Shown one piece after another: positions 34,185-43,643 of a stretch of DNA of 59,530 nucleotides. The notes under the pieces were generated by a model, which did no database searches, had not been told where the DNA came from, and worked only from the letters and a program-made list of their open reading frames with translations. The stretch comes from Armatimonadota bacterium (GTDB taxonomy: Bacteria; Armatimonadota; Zipacnadia; UBA1398; JAKPQA01), in contig JAKPQA010000094.1 of NCBI GenBank assembly GCA_029547025.1, positions 1 to 59,530 on the forward strand. Direction: 5' to 3'. How positions within the stretch are numbered: the stretch's first letter is position 1; each line of letters begins with the position of its first letter. The position numbers and the translations under genes are program-made.

Positions 34185-36598
34185 TCCGCCGGCCCATAGG
34201 GATTGACACGCTTGCGCCGTTCCACGCCCAGCGCCGCCCCCCGCCGCGCCAGTAGTGCGAGTCCCAGGGCAACAGCCAGCATCGGCAGGTACAGCCCGGC
34301 CTGTTGCCATACCGAGCCCGATGGTGCGTGCGCCACCTGGTCGAGCGCACCCCGGACGGCTGACACGTACCACCAGTGGCACAGGTGCAGAGTTATGAGG
34401 CAGGACAGGGCACGTCCGGTCCCCCCTTGGCCCCTGGGGTGCGTGCTCGCGCCCCAGAGGGCGGAGTACCCCGCCAGGGCCACCGTGCAGGCCGCCCAGG
34501 CGTAGCCCAGGACGAACACGAGCGGCCCCGCGGCCGATCCCGTCAGGACGGCACAGGTCAGCGCGATGGGCATGCTCGCGAGCAGCCCGATCCCGGCTGG
34601 TAGAGCGGCGGCAGCGAGCTTCCCCTCGGCAATCGCTCGGCTGCTGAGCGGCGTGAGCATGACCGCGCCCAGCGCCCTGCTTTGGTCGTCGGAGGTCCAT
34701 GACTCGTTGGCGGCGCGGGCCACCGCATAGCTGCACGCCAGCCCTGACACCAGTGGCACCAGCGCTGCCACCGCTTGCATGGCCTTCTGAATGCCAGCGA
34801 GCGTCCGATCGCAGACGGGGACCGGCAGTGCCGACACATCGGGCCGCAGGCCGAGCGCGAATGCCACGGCGGCCAAGCCCCCGGCGAAGCCGACCAGGCC
34901 CATGGCTCCGGCCGACCCCGTTCGCGAACTCCGGCGCAGCTCGAGGGTCATCACGGGGTTCTGCCCGCGTCTGTCGAGCCACTCGACCAGCCCACCGGAC
35001 CTGGTTGCCCGGGCGGGCCTCGGCGGAGCCAGCATTCCCGCGGCGCGTCTCCCCCTGCTGCCCAGCCCCACCGCACTCACGACCGCCAGCAGGGCCAGGG
35101 CCGCACCGGCCTGGGCCATGCTTGCCGTCAGAGCGGTCGAGACGCCCGCGCTGGTGCCCGGCGCCAGCAGGACCAGCGGGACGGCGGGGCTGAGCCAGGT
35201 CGCCGGGCTCGCCAGGCCCCGGTGCGGGTCCGTCGTGAGCGCGGCCGCCACCGCGGCCAGCGCTGCGACGAGGCATGCGCCCCCCCATGCCTGGCGTCGT
35301 GTGCGGAACGCCAGCCGCAGGACCAGACCCACGGCATAGCACCACAACAGACCGCAGCCACACACCACGGTCACGTTCGTCATCCACTCGAGGTCGCCCG
35401 GCCTCCATGGTCCACCACCGAGGGCCGCCGCGAGTGCCGTCAGCACCGGGACCGCCACCGCAGACGACAGTGCATGCGCCGCTCCCCGGCCGACCCGTGC
35501 GCCCGCAGAGCCGGTCGCCCGATTCCACAGTCCGAAGGCTGTCAGAGGGGAGCTGAGCGTGCCCCCCTTCTCGAGGAGCTCGAGCCCGCACACGAGCAGC
35601 ACCAGACCCGCCACCGACAGTGCCACCACCTGCAGGGCAGAGGCGCTGGGACACCCGAGGCCGGCTCCCAGCACGCCCGATGCGATCAGAGACGGCCACG
35701 ACCAGCCCAGGATCAGGACCAGGGCATACACACCCAGGCAGTACCGGAGCTTCGCCACGGCCTGCAGGTAACGCCGATCCCATCCGCCCAACTCCGTCGC
35801 CGCTAACAGCATTGCCATGCCCCAGGGCATGGCGACGCCCACGACGACCAGTGGCAGTGGCGCGACGTGGATGCCGAACAGGGGCTCCGGGCTGATCAGC
35901 CAGCTGGTGGCCACGTTCGCGAACGTGATGGGCAGCGACAGCGCCAAGGCGGCCGCGGCTGCCCCCCCACCCCCGGCGGCGCCGACCCACGCGAGCCCCA
36001 CGGCCAGCCCCACCAGGGTCAGCGCGGCCCGGACCTTCCGCGAGCCCGCCAGAGCCCCCGGGGCCAGGCGGAGGGCGGGCCGAAGACACAGGGCCCCCAT
36101 CACCGCGTACAGCGCGATGATCTGGGCCAGGGAGAACCCCCCAAGGGCCCAGCTCAGCGCGTAGAAGGGCAGGCCCACGGCGCCGACGGCAGCCGACAGT
36201 GCCCAGGGGTACGTCGTCTTGTACAAGACGATCTCAGCTCGGGACAGCGGTGAGGCCAGCACCATCTCGAGGGCGCCCGCCTGACGCTCGACTGCGATCC
36301 ACTCTCGCCAGCGGCCGGTCGCCGACGCGCGCCACACGAGAACGGTGTGCACCGCGGCCACCAGTGTCCCCGCCAGTCCACCCCAGCTCCCCCCCCAGTG
36401 TTCGTGGAACCCGCGAGGTCCGATGCACCGTGCGGCCACCAGAACGAGACCGAAGATCAGACCGAGCAGGAGCGTGTACGTGTAGAGCCAACGGAGAACG
36501 TCCCGCCCTCGCCAGTCGCGCCGGAGACTGCGCACCAGGAAGGGATTGTTCCACCACTGCCAGAGTGAAGAGACGGCAACAACCAGGTCGACGATCAT
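34178..36598 (-). CDS. duplicated ABC-2-type permease-like membrane protein
   Basis: This protein of about 806 residues has roughly 18 or more membrane helices. Two halves share the same layout. NNPFLVRSLRRDWRG near the start matches QNPVMTLELRRSSRT in the second half. QAGALEMVLASPLSRAEIVL matches QSRALGAVMLTPLSSRAIAE in the second half, each followed by YK/GK. That 'L..TPLS...I..GK' motif is typical of ABC-2 permeases, so this is a fused tandem permease. No ATPase is adjacent. The frame is open to 36703. I chose the ATG at 36598 because homology starts there and it avoids a long overlap, though the ribosome binding site is weak. Confidence 0.7.
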   Translation of the reverse strand: MIVDLVVAVSSLWQWWNNPFLVRSLRRDWRGRDVLRWLYTYTLLLGLIFGLVLVAARCIGPRGFHEHWGGSWGGLAGTLVAAVHTVLVWRASATGRWREWIAVERQAGALEMVLASPLSRAEIVLYKTTYPWALSAAVGAVGLPFYALSWALGGFSLAQIIALYAVMGALCLRPALRLAPGALAGSRKVRAALTLVGLAVGLAWVGAAGGGGAAAAALALSLPITFANVATSWLISPEPLFGIHVAPLPLVVVGVAMPWGMAMLLAATELGGWDRRYLQAVAKLRYCLGVYALVLILGWSWPSLIASGVLGAGLGCPSASALQVVALSVAGLVLLVCGLELLEKGGTLSSPLTAFGLWNRATGSAGARVGRGAAHALSSAVAVPVLTALAAALGGGPWRPGDLEWMTNVTVVCGCGLLWCYAVGLVLRLAFRTRRQAWGGACLVAALAAVAAALTTDPHRGLASPATWLSPAVPLVLLAPGTSAGVSTALTASMAQAGAALALLAVVSAVGLGSRGRRAAGMLAPPRPARATRSGGLVEWLDRRGQNPVMTLELRRSSRTGSAGAMGLVGFAGGLAAVAFALGLRPDVSALPVPVCDRTLAGIQKAMQAVAALVPLVSGLACSYAVARAANESWTSDDQSRALGAVMLTPLSSRAIAEGKLAAAALPAGIGLLASMPIALTCAVLTGSAAGPLVFVLGYAWAACTVALAGYSALWGASTHPRGQGGTGRALSCLITLHLCHWWYVSAVRGALDQVAHAPSGSVWQQAGLYLPMLAVALGLALLARRGAALGVERRKRVNPYGPADA

Positions 36599-36629
36599 CG
36601 AGGTGCGGTCCGAGAGGCTGTCGAGCCCA

Positions 36630-37052
36630 TCACCTGGCCTCGTCCTCGGGGGTGCCCGCGTCTCCTCCCGCCGCCCGGAGTCGTTGGCGCTCGGCGTGAG
36701 CACTCAGCAGCCGCGCCAGGTCGCCGGCGATACGCATCTCGTTGGCGGCCCGCGTGGCCGCCAGCTCACGCCAGTCGCGGAGGGCCAGGGCTAACACGAT
36801 GAAGGTCAGCCCCAGAATCGCCATCAGCAGGGACAGCTGCCCGGCCACGGTCCGGACCCAGCCCATGCTTCCGACGAACATGAGGCCCAGGATCACGCCG
36901 AGGAATCCGATGTTCACCAGGCGCAACGCCTTCTGCCGCCGGCTGAGGACGGTGCCCACGCGGCGCCACTGCGTCAGTTCCCACAGCAGGAAGAAGACCA
37001 GGCCGACACCGAAGACGGCCACCCAGAGCACTGCGGTTCCCGGCCCAGGCAC
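36630..37052 (-). CDS. three-helix membrane protein of unknown function
   Basis: This 140-residue protein has three hydrophobic helices (AVLWVAVFGVGLVFFLLWEL; RLVNIGFLGVILGLMFVGSM; LSLLMAILGLTFIVLALAL) and a charged cytoplasmic tail. The frame is open to 37250. I chose the GTG at 37052 because GGAGG lies 9 bases upstream. It lies 31 bases before the permease gene and 29 bases after the deacetylase gene, so it belongs to that operon. I do not recognise the family. Confidence 0.7.
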   Translation of the reverse strand: MPGPGTAVLWVAVFGVGLVFFLLWELTQWRRVGTVLSRRQKALRLVNIGFLGVILGLMFVGSMGWVRTVAGQLSLLMAILGLTFIVLALALRDWRELAATRAANEMRIAGDLARLLSAHAERQRLRAAGGDAGTPEDEAR

Positions 37053-37081
37053 GGCCGTCCACCTCCGTTCCCGGCTGCGAC

Positions 37082-38083
37082 TTATGTCTCGATCCCGTGG
37101 ATCTCCCGCACCACCGCGATCACCGAGGCGGCGGCGTGCGATGGTTCGCCCTCGAGTGTCCGTGGGCCCGCGTCGCGGCCTGCCCACACTCGAACCTGGG
37201 CGGTCAAGCACGCCTTCAGCGCCGGCGGGTCGTATCCTCCCTCGAGGCACAGCACCGGTCTGGGCGCCACCTCGCGGAGCGCGGCGGCCATGGCGGCGAA
37301 GCCTCGAGGCGTCAGCCGAGCTCCGCCCAGCGGATCCGCGGCTGCCGCGTCATATCCGGCTGACACCAGCACCAGCTCCGGCCCGAACCGGGACAGCATA
37401 GGCACCACGACCCGGGCGATCACCGCCAGGTAATCGGCATCTCCCGCCCCCCGGGGCAGCGGCACATTGATGTGGGTGCCCTCGGCCCCCGGCCCTCCCA
37501 CCTCGTGCGCCGGCCCAGTCAGCGGGTAGATCCCCCACTGGTGGATCGACACGAACAGCGCGCGGGGTTCCTCCCAGAGCATGGCCTGAGTGCCGTTGCC
37601 GTGATGCACATCGAAGTCGACCACGGCCACGCGACGGACCCACCCGGCCTCGAGGGCGACCCGGGCGGCCACACCGACGTTATTGAAGATGCAGAATCCC
37701 ATGCCTCGGGATGGTTCGGCGTGGTGTCCGGGCGGGCGAATGAGGCACACGGCGCCATCGGCCGCACCGGAAGCGACGCAGCGGGCCGCATCGATCGCGG
37801 CGCCGACGGCGTGGGACGCCACCTCGCAGGAGTCTGGGCAGAGGTACGTGTCCGCGTCCAGCCATCCGTGTTCGCGCGACGAGCGACGCACGAGCTCGAT
37901 GTACTCGGCCGTGTGGCCGGCCCGAAGCTCTGCCTCGGTGGCCGGGCGCACCGGAAGCCGAGTCGGCTCGCCCAACGCCTCGGTCACGGCCGCGCCCAGT
38001 CCAATGAGCCGCATCGGGTTCTCCCGGTGCGGCTCGTGGCAGCGGTGCTTGAGGAATATCGGGTCATCCACGAGGGCCCACAA
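37082..38083 (-). CDS. histone deacetylase/acetoin utilisation (AcuC)-like deacetylase
   Basis: This 333-residue protein has the zinc amidohydrolase core of the HDAC family: RPPGHHAEPSRGMGFCIFNN (catalytic His pair), DFDVHHGNGTQ (Zn-binding Asp and His) and SAGYDAAAADPLGG (Zn-binding Asp). Bacterial relatives remove acetyl groups from proteins, polyamines or small molecules. It starts at TTG 38083 behind AGAGGG; the N-terminus LVDDPIFLKHRC ... HRENPMRL matches the family from its first residues. It follows the secreted Ig-like gene by 22 bases. Its target cannot be told from context. Confidence 0.9.
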   Translation of the reverse strand: MWALVDDPIFLKHRCHEPHRENPMRLIGLGAAVTEALGEPTRLPVRPATEAELRAGHTAEYIELVRRSSREHGWLDADTYLCPDSCEVASHAVGAAIDAARCVASGAADGAVCLIRPPGHHAEPSRGMGFCIFNNVGVAARVALEAGWVRRVAVVDFDVHHGNGTQAMLWEEPRALFVSIHQWGIYPLTGPAHEVGGPGAEGTHINVPLPRGAGDADYLAVIARVVVPMLSRFGPELVLVSAGYDAAAADPLGGARLTPRGFAAMAAALREVAPRPVLCLEGGYDPPALKACLTAQVRVWAGRDAGPRTLEGEPSHAAASVIAVVREIHGIET

Positions 38084-38105
38084 TGCGATGCGCCCTCTGC
38101 CGGCC

Positions 38106-39278
38106 CTACTGGTCCATGTCTGAGGTCAGGTTCATCAGGAGCTGGAGGTTCACCGTCTCGGGGACACCACGGCCGACCGGAGCCGGGGCGCCGGGGATGG
38201 TCGGCCCGGCAGGCGTGGCGGCGTACATTCCGAAGTCCGCCGACTTGATCGTGAACTCCCCCTTGAGCGTGTCCTCCATGCGGACGATGCAGCCCTGCTT
38301 GATCGCGAAGTACGTCTTCCGCTGGCCCTCGACGAACACGCTGTCGAGCTCACGCACTTGGCCGTAGATGCGCAGGCTGAGCGGGCCGCGCTGGCTGTAC
38401 GTGCTCTCGATCAGCGCGCAGTCGACGCCGTGGTCCTTGACGAAGTCCACCACCCGGTGCTCTGCCGGTACCATGACCGTGCGGCCGTCCTGGACCTCGA
38501 ACTGGGCCACGAGCGGTCCGTTCCACTTGTCGCCTTCCTGGACGGGCTTCTCCGGGAGAGCGATCCACGCTGCGCCGAACTTGCACTCGGTGTTGACCAC
38601 ACCCGGGCCGTCTTTGAGGGCGCCGGCCGTGGTCAGATTCACCTGAGTCGTCTTCCCCACGCCCAGCAGGCGCGAGATGACCTCGGGCAGATCCACCTCG
38701 CCGGCGGTGAGCGCCCGCTCGATGACCGCCTGGCCGGCCTGCGTGTTGGTGACCGTCTCGGCGGCGGCCACCTGGAACCGCCCGGCATAGGACGAGTAGA
38801 GGTTCCACGGCACGAACTCGTAGTATCGGTTGGCGCCGAGTTCCTTGATGTCGGTCTGTCCCGTGATGGTGTACGTCGCCTTGGCGCCCTGGCGGAACTG
38901 GTAAGCCAGGGTCACCGGACCCGTCACCGTGGCCCGGTTCTCCACGCGCACCACCTGGGACGCTTTGTCCGCTACTTTGCCGTCGGCGTTCACCTCGGTG
39001 ACGGTGATACGGTGTTGTCCGTCCTCGACGGTGCGGCTGTTCCACACGAAATCGAAGGGCGGTGCCTGAGAGGAGATGAACTTGTCATCGACCTTCAGAA
39101 TGACGTACCCGCCCTCAGCCCCTGGCGCCGACACATTCAGCTTCACCGTGCCCGAGACCACGTTGGTCGCCCCGGCACCGGCGACGGTCAGCTCCACGGC
39201 GAACGCCGTGCCGAGCCCCAGAGCCAGTAGGCAGATCACGGCAAGCCCCACGACTGTCGGTTGAGACCTCCCGGTCAT
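38106..39278 (-). CDS. secreted protein with Ig-like domain
   Basis: This 390-residue protein has a signal peptide (VVGLAVICLLALGLGTAFA) and a bacterial Ig-like N-terminal domain (VVSGTVKLNVSAPGAEGG; FVWNSRTVEDGQHRITV). A larger beta-rich domain starts YQFRQGAKATYTITGQTD; its family is unknown to me. I chose the ATG at 39278 with GAGGAGATCGGG upstream over the frame-open upstream codons. It is the first gene of a tight minus-strand run with the deacetylase, 3-TM and permease genes. Confidence 0.75.
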   Translation of the reverse strand: MTGRSQPTVVGLAVICLLALGLGTAFAVELTVAGAGATNVVSGTVKLNVSAPGAEGGYVILKVDDKFISSQAPPFDFVWNSRTVEDGQHRITVTEVNADGKVADKASQVVRVENRATVTGPVTLAYQFRQGAKATYTITGQTDIKELGANRYYEFVPWNLYSSYAGRFQVAAAETVTNTQAGQAVIERALTAGEVDLPEVISRLLGVGKTTQVNLTTAGALKDGPGVVNTECKFGAAWIALPEKPVQEGDKWNGPLVAQFEVQDGRTVMVPAEHRVVDFVKDHGVDCALIESTYSQRGPLSLRIYGQVRELDSVFVEGQRKTYFAIKQGCIVRMEDTLKGEFTIKSADFGMYAATPAGPTIPGAPAPVGRGVPETVNLQLLMNLTSDMDQ

Positions 39279-39541
39279 GTCCCGATCTCCTCTCCGCGCA
39301 CGCACCGTAACACCGAACGGTCGCGTCCACCGGGCCGCGACCCGCATCCGCATTCCACATGGGGCGGTGGCTCTCATGACCGCCCTCGTCCTTGCCCTAT
39401 TCGGACCCGCCGGCCGCTGTCTCCTTCACCGAAGGTCCCATGGCGGACAGACCACGGGCCGGCCGGGGGCTCATCCCAGCACACCGACGGCCGCGCCGCC
39501 CATGGTGCGGAGGTCGCCGGGCCCCGCTGCGGCCATCAGGC

Positions 39542-41551
39542 TCACTGCCAGATGCTGTACACTGTCACCTTCTTCCACAGGCTGTACAGCGTCCAGAAGC
39601 TTCCACCGGTCAGGTCGCCCAGGATCATGCCGAAAGCCAGCGGCACCAGCGACTGGACCGACCGGTGGCCGCCGTAGCGGGTTACCGCCCACTTGATGCC
39701 CGACGCGATCAGCAGCGGGCACCACAGAAACTGCATGGACCAGCTCGCCGACACGGCATACCCCACCGGATGGATGGGCCACCACGAGACCCGGGTCTTC
39801 AGCATCATGGTGGTGAACAAGAACACGGCTCCGATGATCGCCGCGAGGAGGCGTTGGATGCTGAACCCGGTTGGCGCGTTCAGCCACGAAGCGAGCTTCG
39901 ACATGGGTTCGTTCCCAAAGCCCGCCGCGCCGCCGCTCATCTGGGCCGCCACGCCGTACTTGTAGTCACACTGCAGCATCGCCCAGAAGGCCACGGGCAT
40001 GGCGATGACCATGGCGACCGTCAGCGCGCCCACGATGCTTGAGTTGCTCATACCGGTGCGCTGGGCGATCTTGAATGCTTCGGCCTGATGGGGCAGCACG
40101 TGAGCTCTGGAGGCTCGGTTGAACCACCAGTACATGGAGTCGATGGCCAGGGCTCTGGGCGGGAAGCGCCGCGTCCCGAGGATGTTGGGCAGCATTTGGT
40201 CCGGCCCGGCGAAGTGGAAGTCGTGGGCCGGCATGCCCATCTCGGCCCGAATCCGGCCAATGGCCATCGAGATGGCAAAGTAGGTGATGAAGAACACCAC
40301 GGCCATCCACACGGGCATCCCCGCCGCCACGGAGAACCACACCACGAAGACGAAACCACCCACCACCAGCAGCGCCGCCGTGCGATAACTCATCCCCTCG
40401 GGCAGCGACCCGGTACCGGCCTCGGTTCTCGGGTGGATGATCTGCCGGCACACGTCCGCGAGGTAGTTCCGGCTCACCCAGACAAAGAACGCCGTCACCG
40501 CCAGGTACGCCCCGAACTCCTGCTCCTCGATCCACGGGAAGCCCTGGGCCACGTTCTGGCCGAAGAGGGAGCCGACCACCAGCTGCATCTTCCAGAACCA
40601 GAAGAACACCCAGCACGATGTGGCCAGCTCGGTGGGCAGCAGGAGGCCCAGCCCGATGACGAAGGGGTAGAACGACACCGGGGCATAGCCGATGGCATTC
40701 CACGGCCGGTCCAGAACCTGGCTGATGATGTTCAGCTTCGGCGCCGACCGCGGGCTGATCGGTATCATGGGCCACAGGGGCTTCAGGGTGTGGATGCCGT
40801 TGAGGATGTCGGCGCCCAGGGCCAGGCCAAAGGCGAGCCACATCATCCTGTTCTTGTAGAAGCCCTCGGGCAGGGCGCGCGACCGGTAGGCCACCATCTC
40901 CAGCGGCAGCATCACGATGGGGTACGTGAGGCGCTCCGAGTGGATCCACCGTCGCCGGAAGATGCTCGTCAGTCCCAGGCATGTCGACCACAGGGCCACG
41001 GTGAATGCGGTCCACCACAGGCCCGGGAGCAGCCACGGGCGGTAGTTCTCCGGTGCGAGGAAGTTCGATTCGCCCCAGTGCATGTTGATCAGCGACTGCC
41101 GATCGGTCATGCAGAGCCACGTCGGCATGTGGGGTTGGATCAGGTCCGCCCAACCATTCTCGGGTGATGCGTAGTAGAACACGTGGGTCATGACCGGGGT
41201 GAGGACCTGAATGGCGTCGTGGGCCGCCCCGGCGGACCCGATGCACAGCACGATGTAGATGGTCATGAGCTCGCCGGGGGTCAGGGCGAGGCGCGGAGCC
41301 CACCGGCGCAACGGCAGGTTTAGCAGCGTCAGCACCAGCAGGATGAACACGACGTTGTAGAACAGCGAGATGGTGGTGGGGTGCCCCTGGTAGCGGACCA
41401 GCTCGGACTGGACGACCCAGTAGCTGTTCAGGGGCATGAGGACGACCGCGAATAGCACTACCGCCGCGAACCGCCAGGGGCTCCGGCGGCCCGCCTCGTC
41501 CCGCGTCTCGGCGACGGGCTCGGCTCGGGCTGACTCGGCTCTAGTCTGCAT
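39542..41551 (-). CDS. DUF6785-type multi-pass membrane protein
   Basis: This protein of about 669 residues has around 14 membrane helices. The sequences SEYFLVQ-like SYWVVQSELVRYQGHPTTIS, LTPGELMTIYIVLCIGSAGA and MHWGESNFLAPENYRPWLLP recall the DUF6785/DUF6784 proteins common in Armatimonadota, Planctomycetota and Verrucomicrobiota. These are distantly OPT-transporter-like. The substrate is unknown. The frame is open to 41572; the ATG at 41551 or the GTG at 41572 are both possible, and neither has a strong ribosome binding site. It stands alone between the Ig-like and lipoprotein genes. Confidence 0.75.
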   Translation of the reverse strand: MQTRAESARAEPVAETRDEAGRRSPWRFAAVVLFAVVLMPLNSYWVVQSELVRYQGHPTTISLFYNVVFILLVLTLLNLPLRRWAPRLALTPGELMTIYIVLCIGSAGAAHDAIQVLTPVMTHVFYYASPENGWADLIQPHMPTWLCMTDRQSLINMHWGESNFLAPENYRPWLLPGLWWTAFTVALWSTCLGLTSIFRRRWIHSERLTYPIVMLPLEMVAYRSRALPEGFYKNRMMWLAFGLALGADILNGIHTLKPLWPMIPISPRSAPKLNIISQVLDRPWNAIGYAPVSFYPFVIGLGLLLPTELATSCWVFFWFWKMQLVVGSLFGQNVAQGFPWIEEQEFGAYLAVTAFFVWVSRNYLADVCRQIIHPRTEAGTGSLPEGMSYRTAALLVVGGFVFVVWFSVAAGMPVWMAVVFFITYFAISMAIGRIRAEMGMPAHDFHFAGPDQMLPNILGTRRFPPRALAIDSMYWWFNRASRAHVLPHQAEAFKIAQRTGMSNSSIVGALTVAMVIAMPVAFWAMLQCDYKYGVAAQMSGGAAGFGNEPMSKLASWLNAPTGFSIQRLLAAIIGAVFLFTTMMLKTRVSWWPIHPVGYAVSASWSMQFLWCPLLIASGIKWAVTRYGGHRSVQSLVPLAFGMILGDLTGGSFWTLYSLWKKVTVYSIWQ

Positions 41552-41692
41552 GGGCTCGCTGTCGGCACACAAGAACGCAGCCCGGCGATCCGGATGCCGG
41601 GCGGGTTTGATCCTTCGTCAGCCGTCCGCGCGGGTCCTGCGGGGATGGTCGGGACGCGCCGGCGGCAGCCGGTCTCTCGCGCGACATGGGGT

Positions 41693-42331
41693 CTAGCCCT
41701 GCCCCGGCTTGTCCGAGGTGAGAAGCGCCTTGAGGCCGTCGACCAGATCCTGGGGCGCCTCGGCCCATTTCGAGAGGATCACCCGCGTCCCCGCGCTCCC
41801 GGGATCATCGTCCAGACTGATCTGGCAGATGGCGCCGTTGACCAGCAGAAAGCGCACTGCCTGAAGGTTCGAGGCCTGCTCGACGGTCACCCCGAGGTTG
41901 GCCTGACTGGCGCCCGACAGGTCCTTCAGCGCGGCGCCGTACTCCTTCTCATAGAAGGCCAGCACCTCGTCCTCCGGCTTCGCGCTGATGTAGGTGGCCG
42001 CCTGTAGCACCAGGGGGGCGGGCGTGCCGGACTCGCCCGTGTTGATGGTGCTGCGCACGACCTCGCCCTTCTGCCGCCGGGCCTGGGGCGGGGGCTTCAG
42101 CCCCAAGGCGTCCGCGGTAATGCCCTTCTCCTCGTCGGACACATACGGCATGGTGATGGGCTGGCCGCCCACTCGCGCCGTGACACGGCCCTGGCTCGCG
42201 TCGCCTTCCACGGCGACTTCCGGGCCGGGAGGCGCTGGCCTCACCGGCTGTGGACGCGCGCCCTGCCGGCATGCGAGGGGTCCCAGGCACAGCATTGCGC
42301 ACGCGATCAGGGCATAGCAGTATCGGCACAT
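41693..42331 (-). CDS. lipoprotein of unknown function
   Basis: This 212-residue protein has a lipoprotein signal (ALIACAMLCLGPLACRQ; lipobox PLAC) and a compact C-terminal domain. There ATYISAKPEDEVLAFYEKEY is followed by VTVEQASNLQAVRFLLVNGA. The same pattern, 'A.Y.....P.D.V.A.Y', appears in the next lipoprotein upstream (AIYLTRMPYDQVVAQY), so they look like distant paralogs. The ATG at 42331 has GGGAG five bases upstream. The function is unknown. Confidence 0.7.
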   Translation of the reverse strand: MCRYCYALIACAMLCLGPLACRQGARPQPVRPAPPGPEVAVEGDASQGRVTARVGGQPITMPYVSDEEKGITADALGLKPPPQARRQKGEVVRSTINTGESGTPAPLVLQAATYISAKPEDEVLAFYEKEYGAALKDLSGASQANLGVTVEQASNLQAVRFLLVNGAICQISLDDDPGSAGTRVILSKWAEAPQDLVDGLKALLTSDKPGQG

Positions 42332-42452
42332 GGCCACTCCCTGGTGAGAGGTCACAGTACGCCTCACGCCCGCCGCCGGGCGCGAGTCCATCGCGCACGG
42401 CCGGCCAATGGGCCGGGATCGGAGGCCCCCGGCCGGCGCCGTCGAGCGTATC

Positions 42453-43466
42453 CTACAACGTGGGCGTGTCCGGTTGCTCGGGGTTGGGTCCCGCCGGGGC
42501 GGGGCTCTCCGGGCCGCCCCCTCCATCCGCAGGCGGCTGAGGCGCACTGCCACGCACGCCGCCGGTGCCCTTGGGTGTCGGTGTGGGCGGCTCGTCGCCG
42601 CGCGGCCCGGCCTTCATCGCCATGCCGGGTCCCTTGCCCTGGGCGCTGCCTCCCGGCGCGGGCGGAGTCATGGGCGCTGAAGCACTGGCGCCAGCCGAGC
42701 CTTTGACCGTCCGCGCCAGCGTGACCTGCACCAGACCCAAGCTGGCGAACTCGGCGATGGATACCTCGTGCGTTTCCGCTGGTCCCTTGCGGATGAAGGT
42801 CACCCAACGGTCGGCCGTCCGCGCCGGAGCGGCATCGGTCTTCGTCCACCCCTTGCCGGCCAGGCCGGTGGCCGGATCCGCGGAGTCCGAGGGTGTGTAC
42901 TGGGCCACGACCTGGTCGTAGGGCATCCGGGTCAGGTAGATGGCCGACTCGGCCTCGTACTCATCGGTGGCCGTCCTCTGGGCCGACCGGGCCACCGTGC
43001 CCCAGACCGCCATGCCGGCGAAGTGCTGGACCTGAGTCGCGTCGCCGCTGGGCGGCGGGAGTTCGACCCAGCGGGCATCGATGTCGTCGTCGCGCTCGTA
43101 CTCGAGGTGGGTGTCGGTGGACTGGGCCGCGATCACAGAGCCGTGGGTCTCGTCGCCCTGGAATTCCATCTCACCCGCCGCGACTCGCGATCCGAACAGC
43201 AGCACGGGGCTGGGGCCCGCCGGGCCGAAGGAGTCGGGCATGCCCGGGGTGCCGCTGCCGCCCCAGAACAGCTCCTCGCGCGGCCGTGCCGGTCGTTCCG
43301 TCACTCTGGCGGCGCCCGCCTTGGCCGAGGGCGCGCTATCGCTCGCCCCGCCCTTGCTGCTGATGGTACGGGTCAGGGGGGCCGCCGGCTTGCCGCACCC
43401 GGTCCAGGCCAGGAGTGTGCCCACCAGTGTGAGAACTACCACGTGAGACCCAATGCGCTTCGCCAC
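42453..43466 (-). CDS. lipoprotein of unknown function, Pro/Gly-rich C-terminus
   Basis: This 337-residue protein has a lipoprotein signal with LLAWTGC. A middle region holds AIYLTRMPYDQVVAQY, shared in pattern with the adjacent lipoprotein, and there is a disordered Pro/Gly tail of about 90 residues. The frame is open to 45164 through an antisense of the UroD gene, which is spurious. I chose the GTG at 43466, with GAGGTGAT about 7 bases upstream. It is divergent from the UroD-family gene. Confidence 0.7.
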   Translation of the reverse strand: MAKRIGSHVVVLTLVGTLLAWTGCGKPAAPLTRTISSKGGASDSAPSAKAGAARVTERPARPREELFWGGSGTPGMPDSFGPAGPSPVLLFGSRVAAGEMEFQGDETHGSVIAAQSTDTHLEYERDDDIDARWVELPPPSGDATQVQHFAGMAVWGTVARSAQRTATDEYEAESAIYLTRMPYDQVVAQYTPSDSADPATGLAGKGWTKTDAAPARTADRWVTFIRKGPAETHEVSIAEFASLGLVQVTLARTVKGSAGASASAPMTPPAPGGSAQGKGPGMAMKAGPRGDEPPTPTPKGTGGVRGSAPQPPADGGGGPESPAPAGPNPEQPDTPTL

Positions 43467-43643
43467 AGGGATCACCTCGCCACTCCCGGATTCCGGACTC
43501 GGCCCGCACCGCCCCAAGAACGGGCCGGACACGGCCACCGGTTCGACCCCGGGGCGGCGGGCGCTGGCCCTGATCCCGCGGTTCGTCGGCGACGAGTCCT
43601 GCCCTCTCGCCGGGTCGCGGTGGGGCCAGCATGAGGTGGGGTC

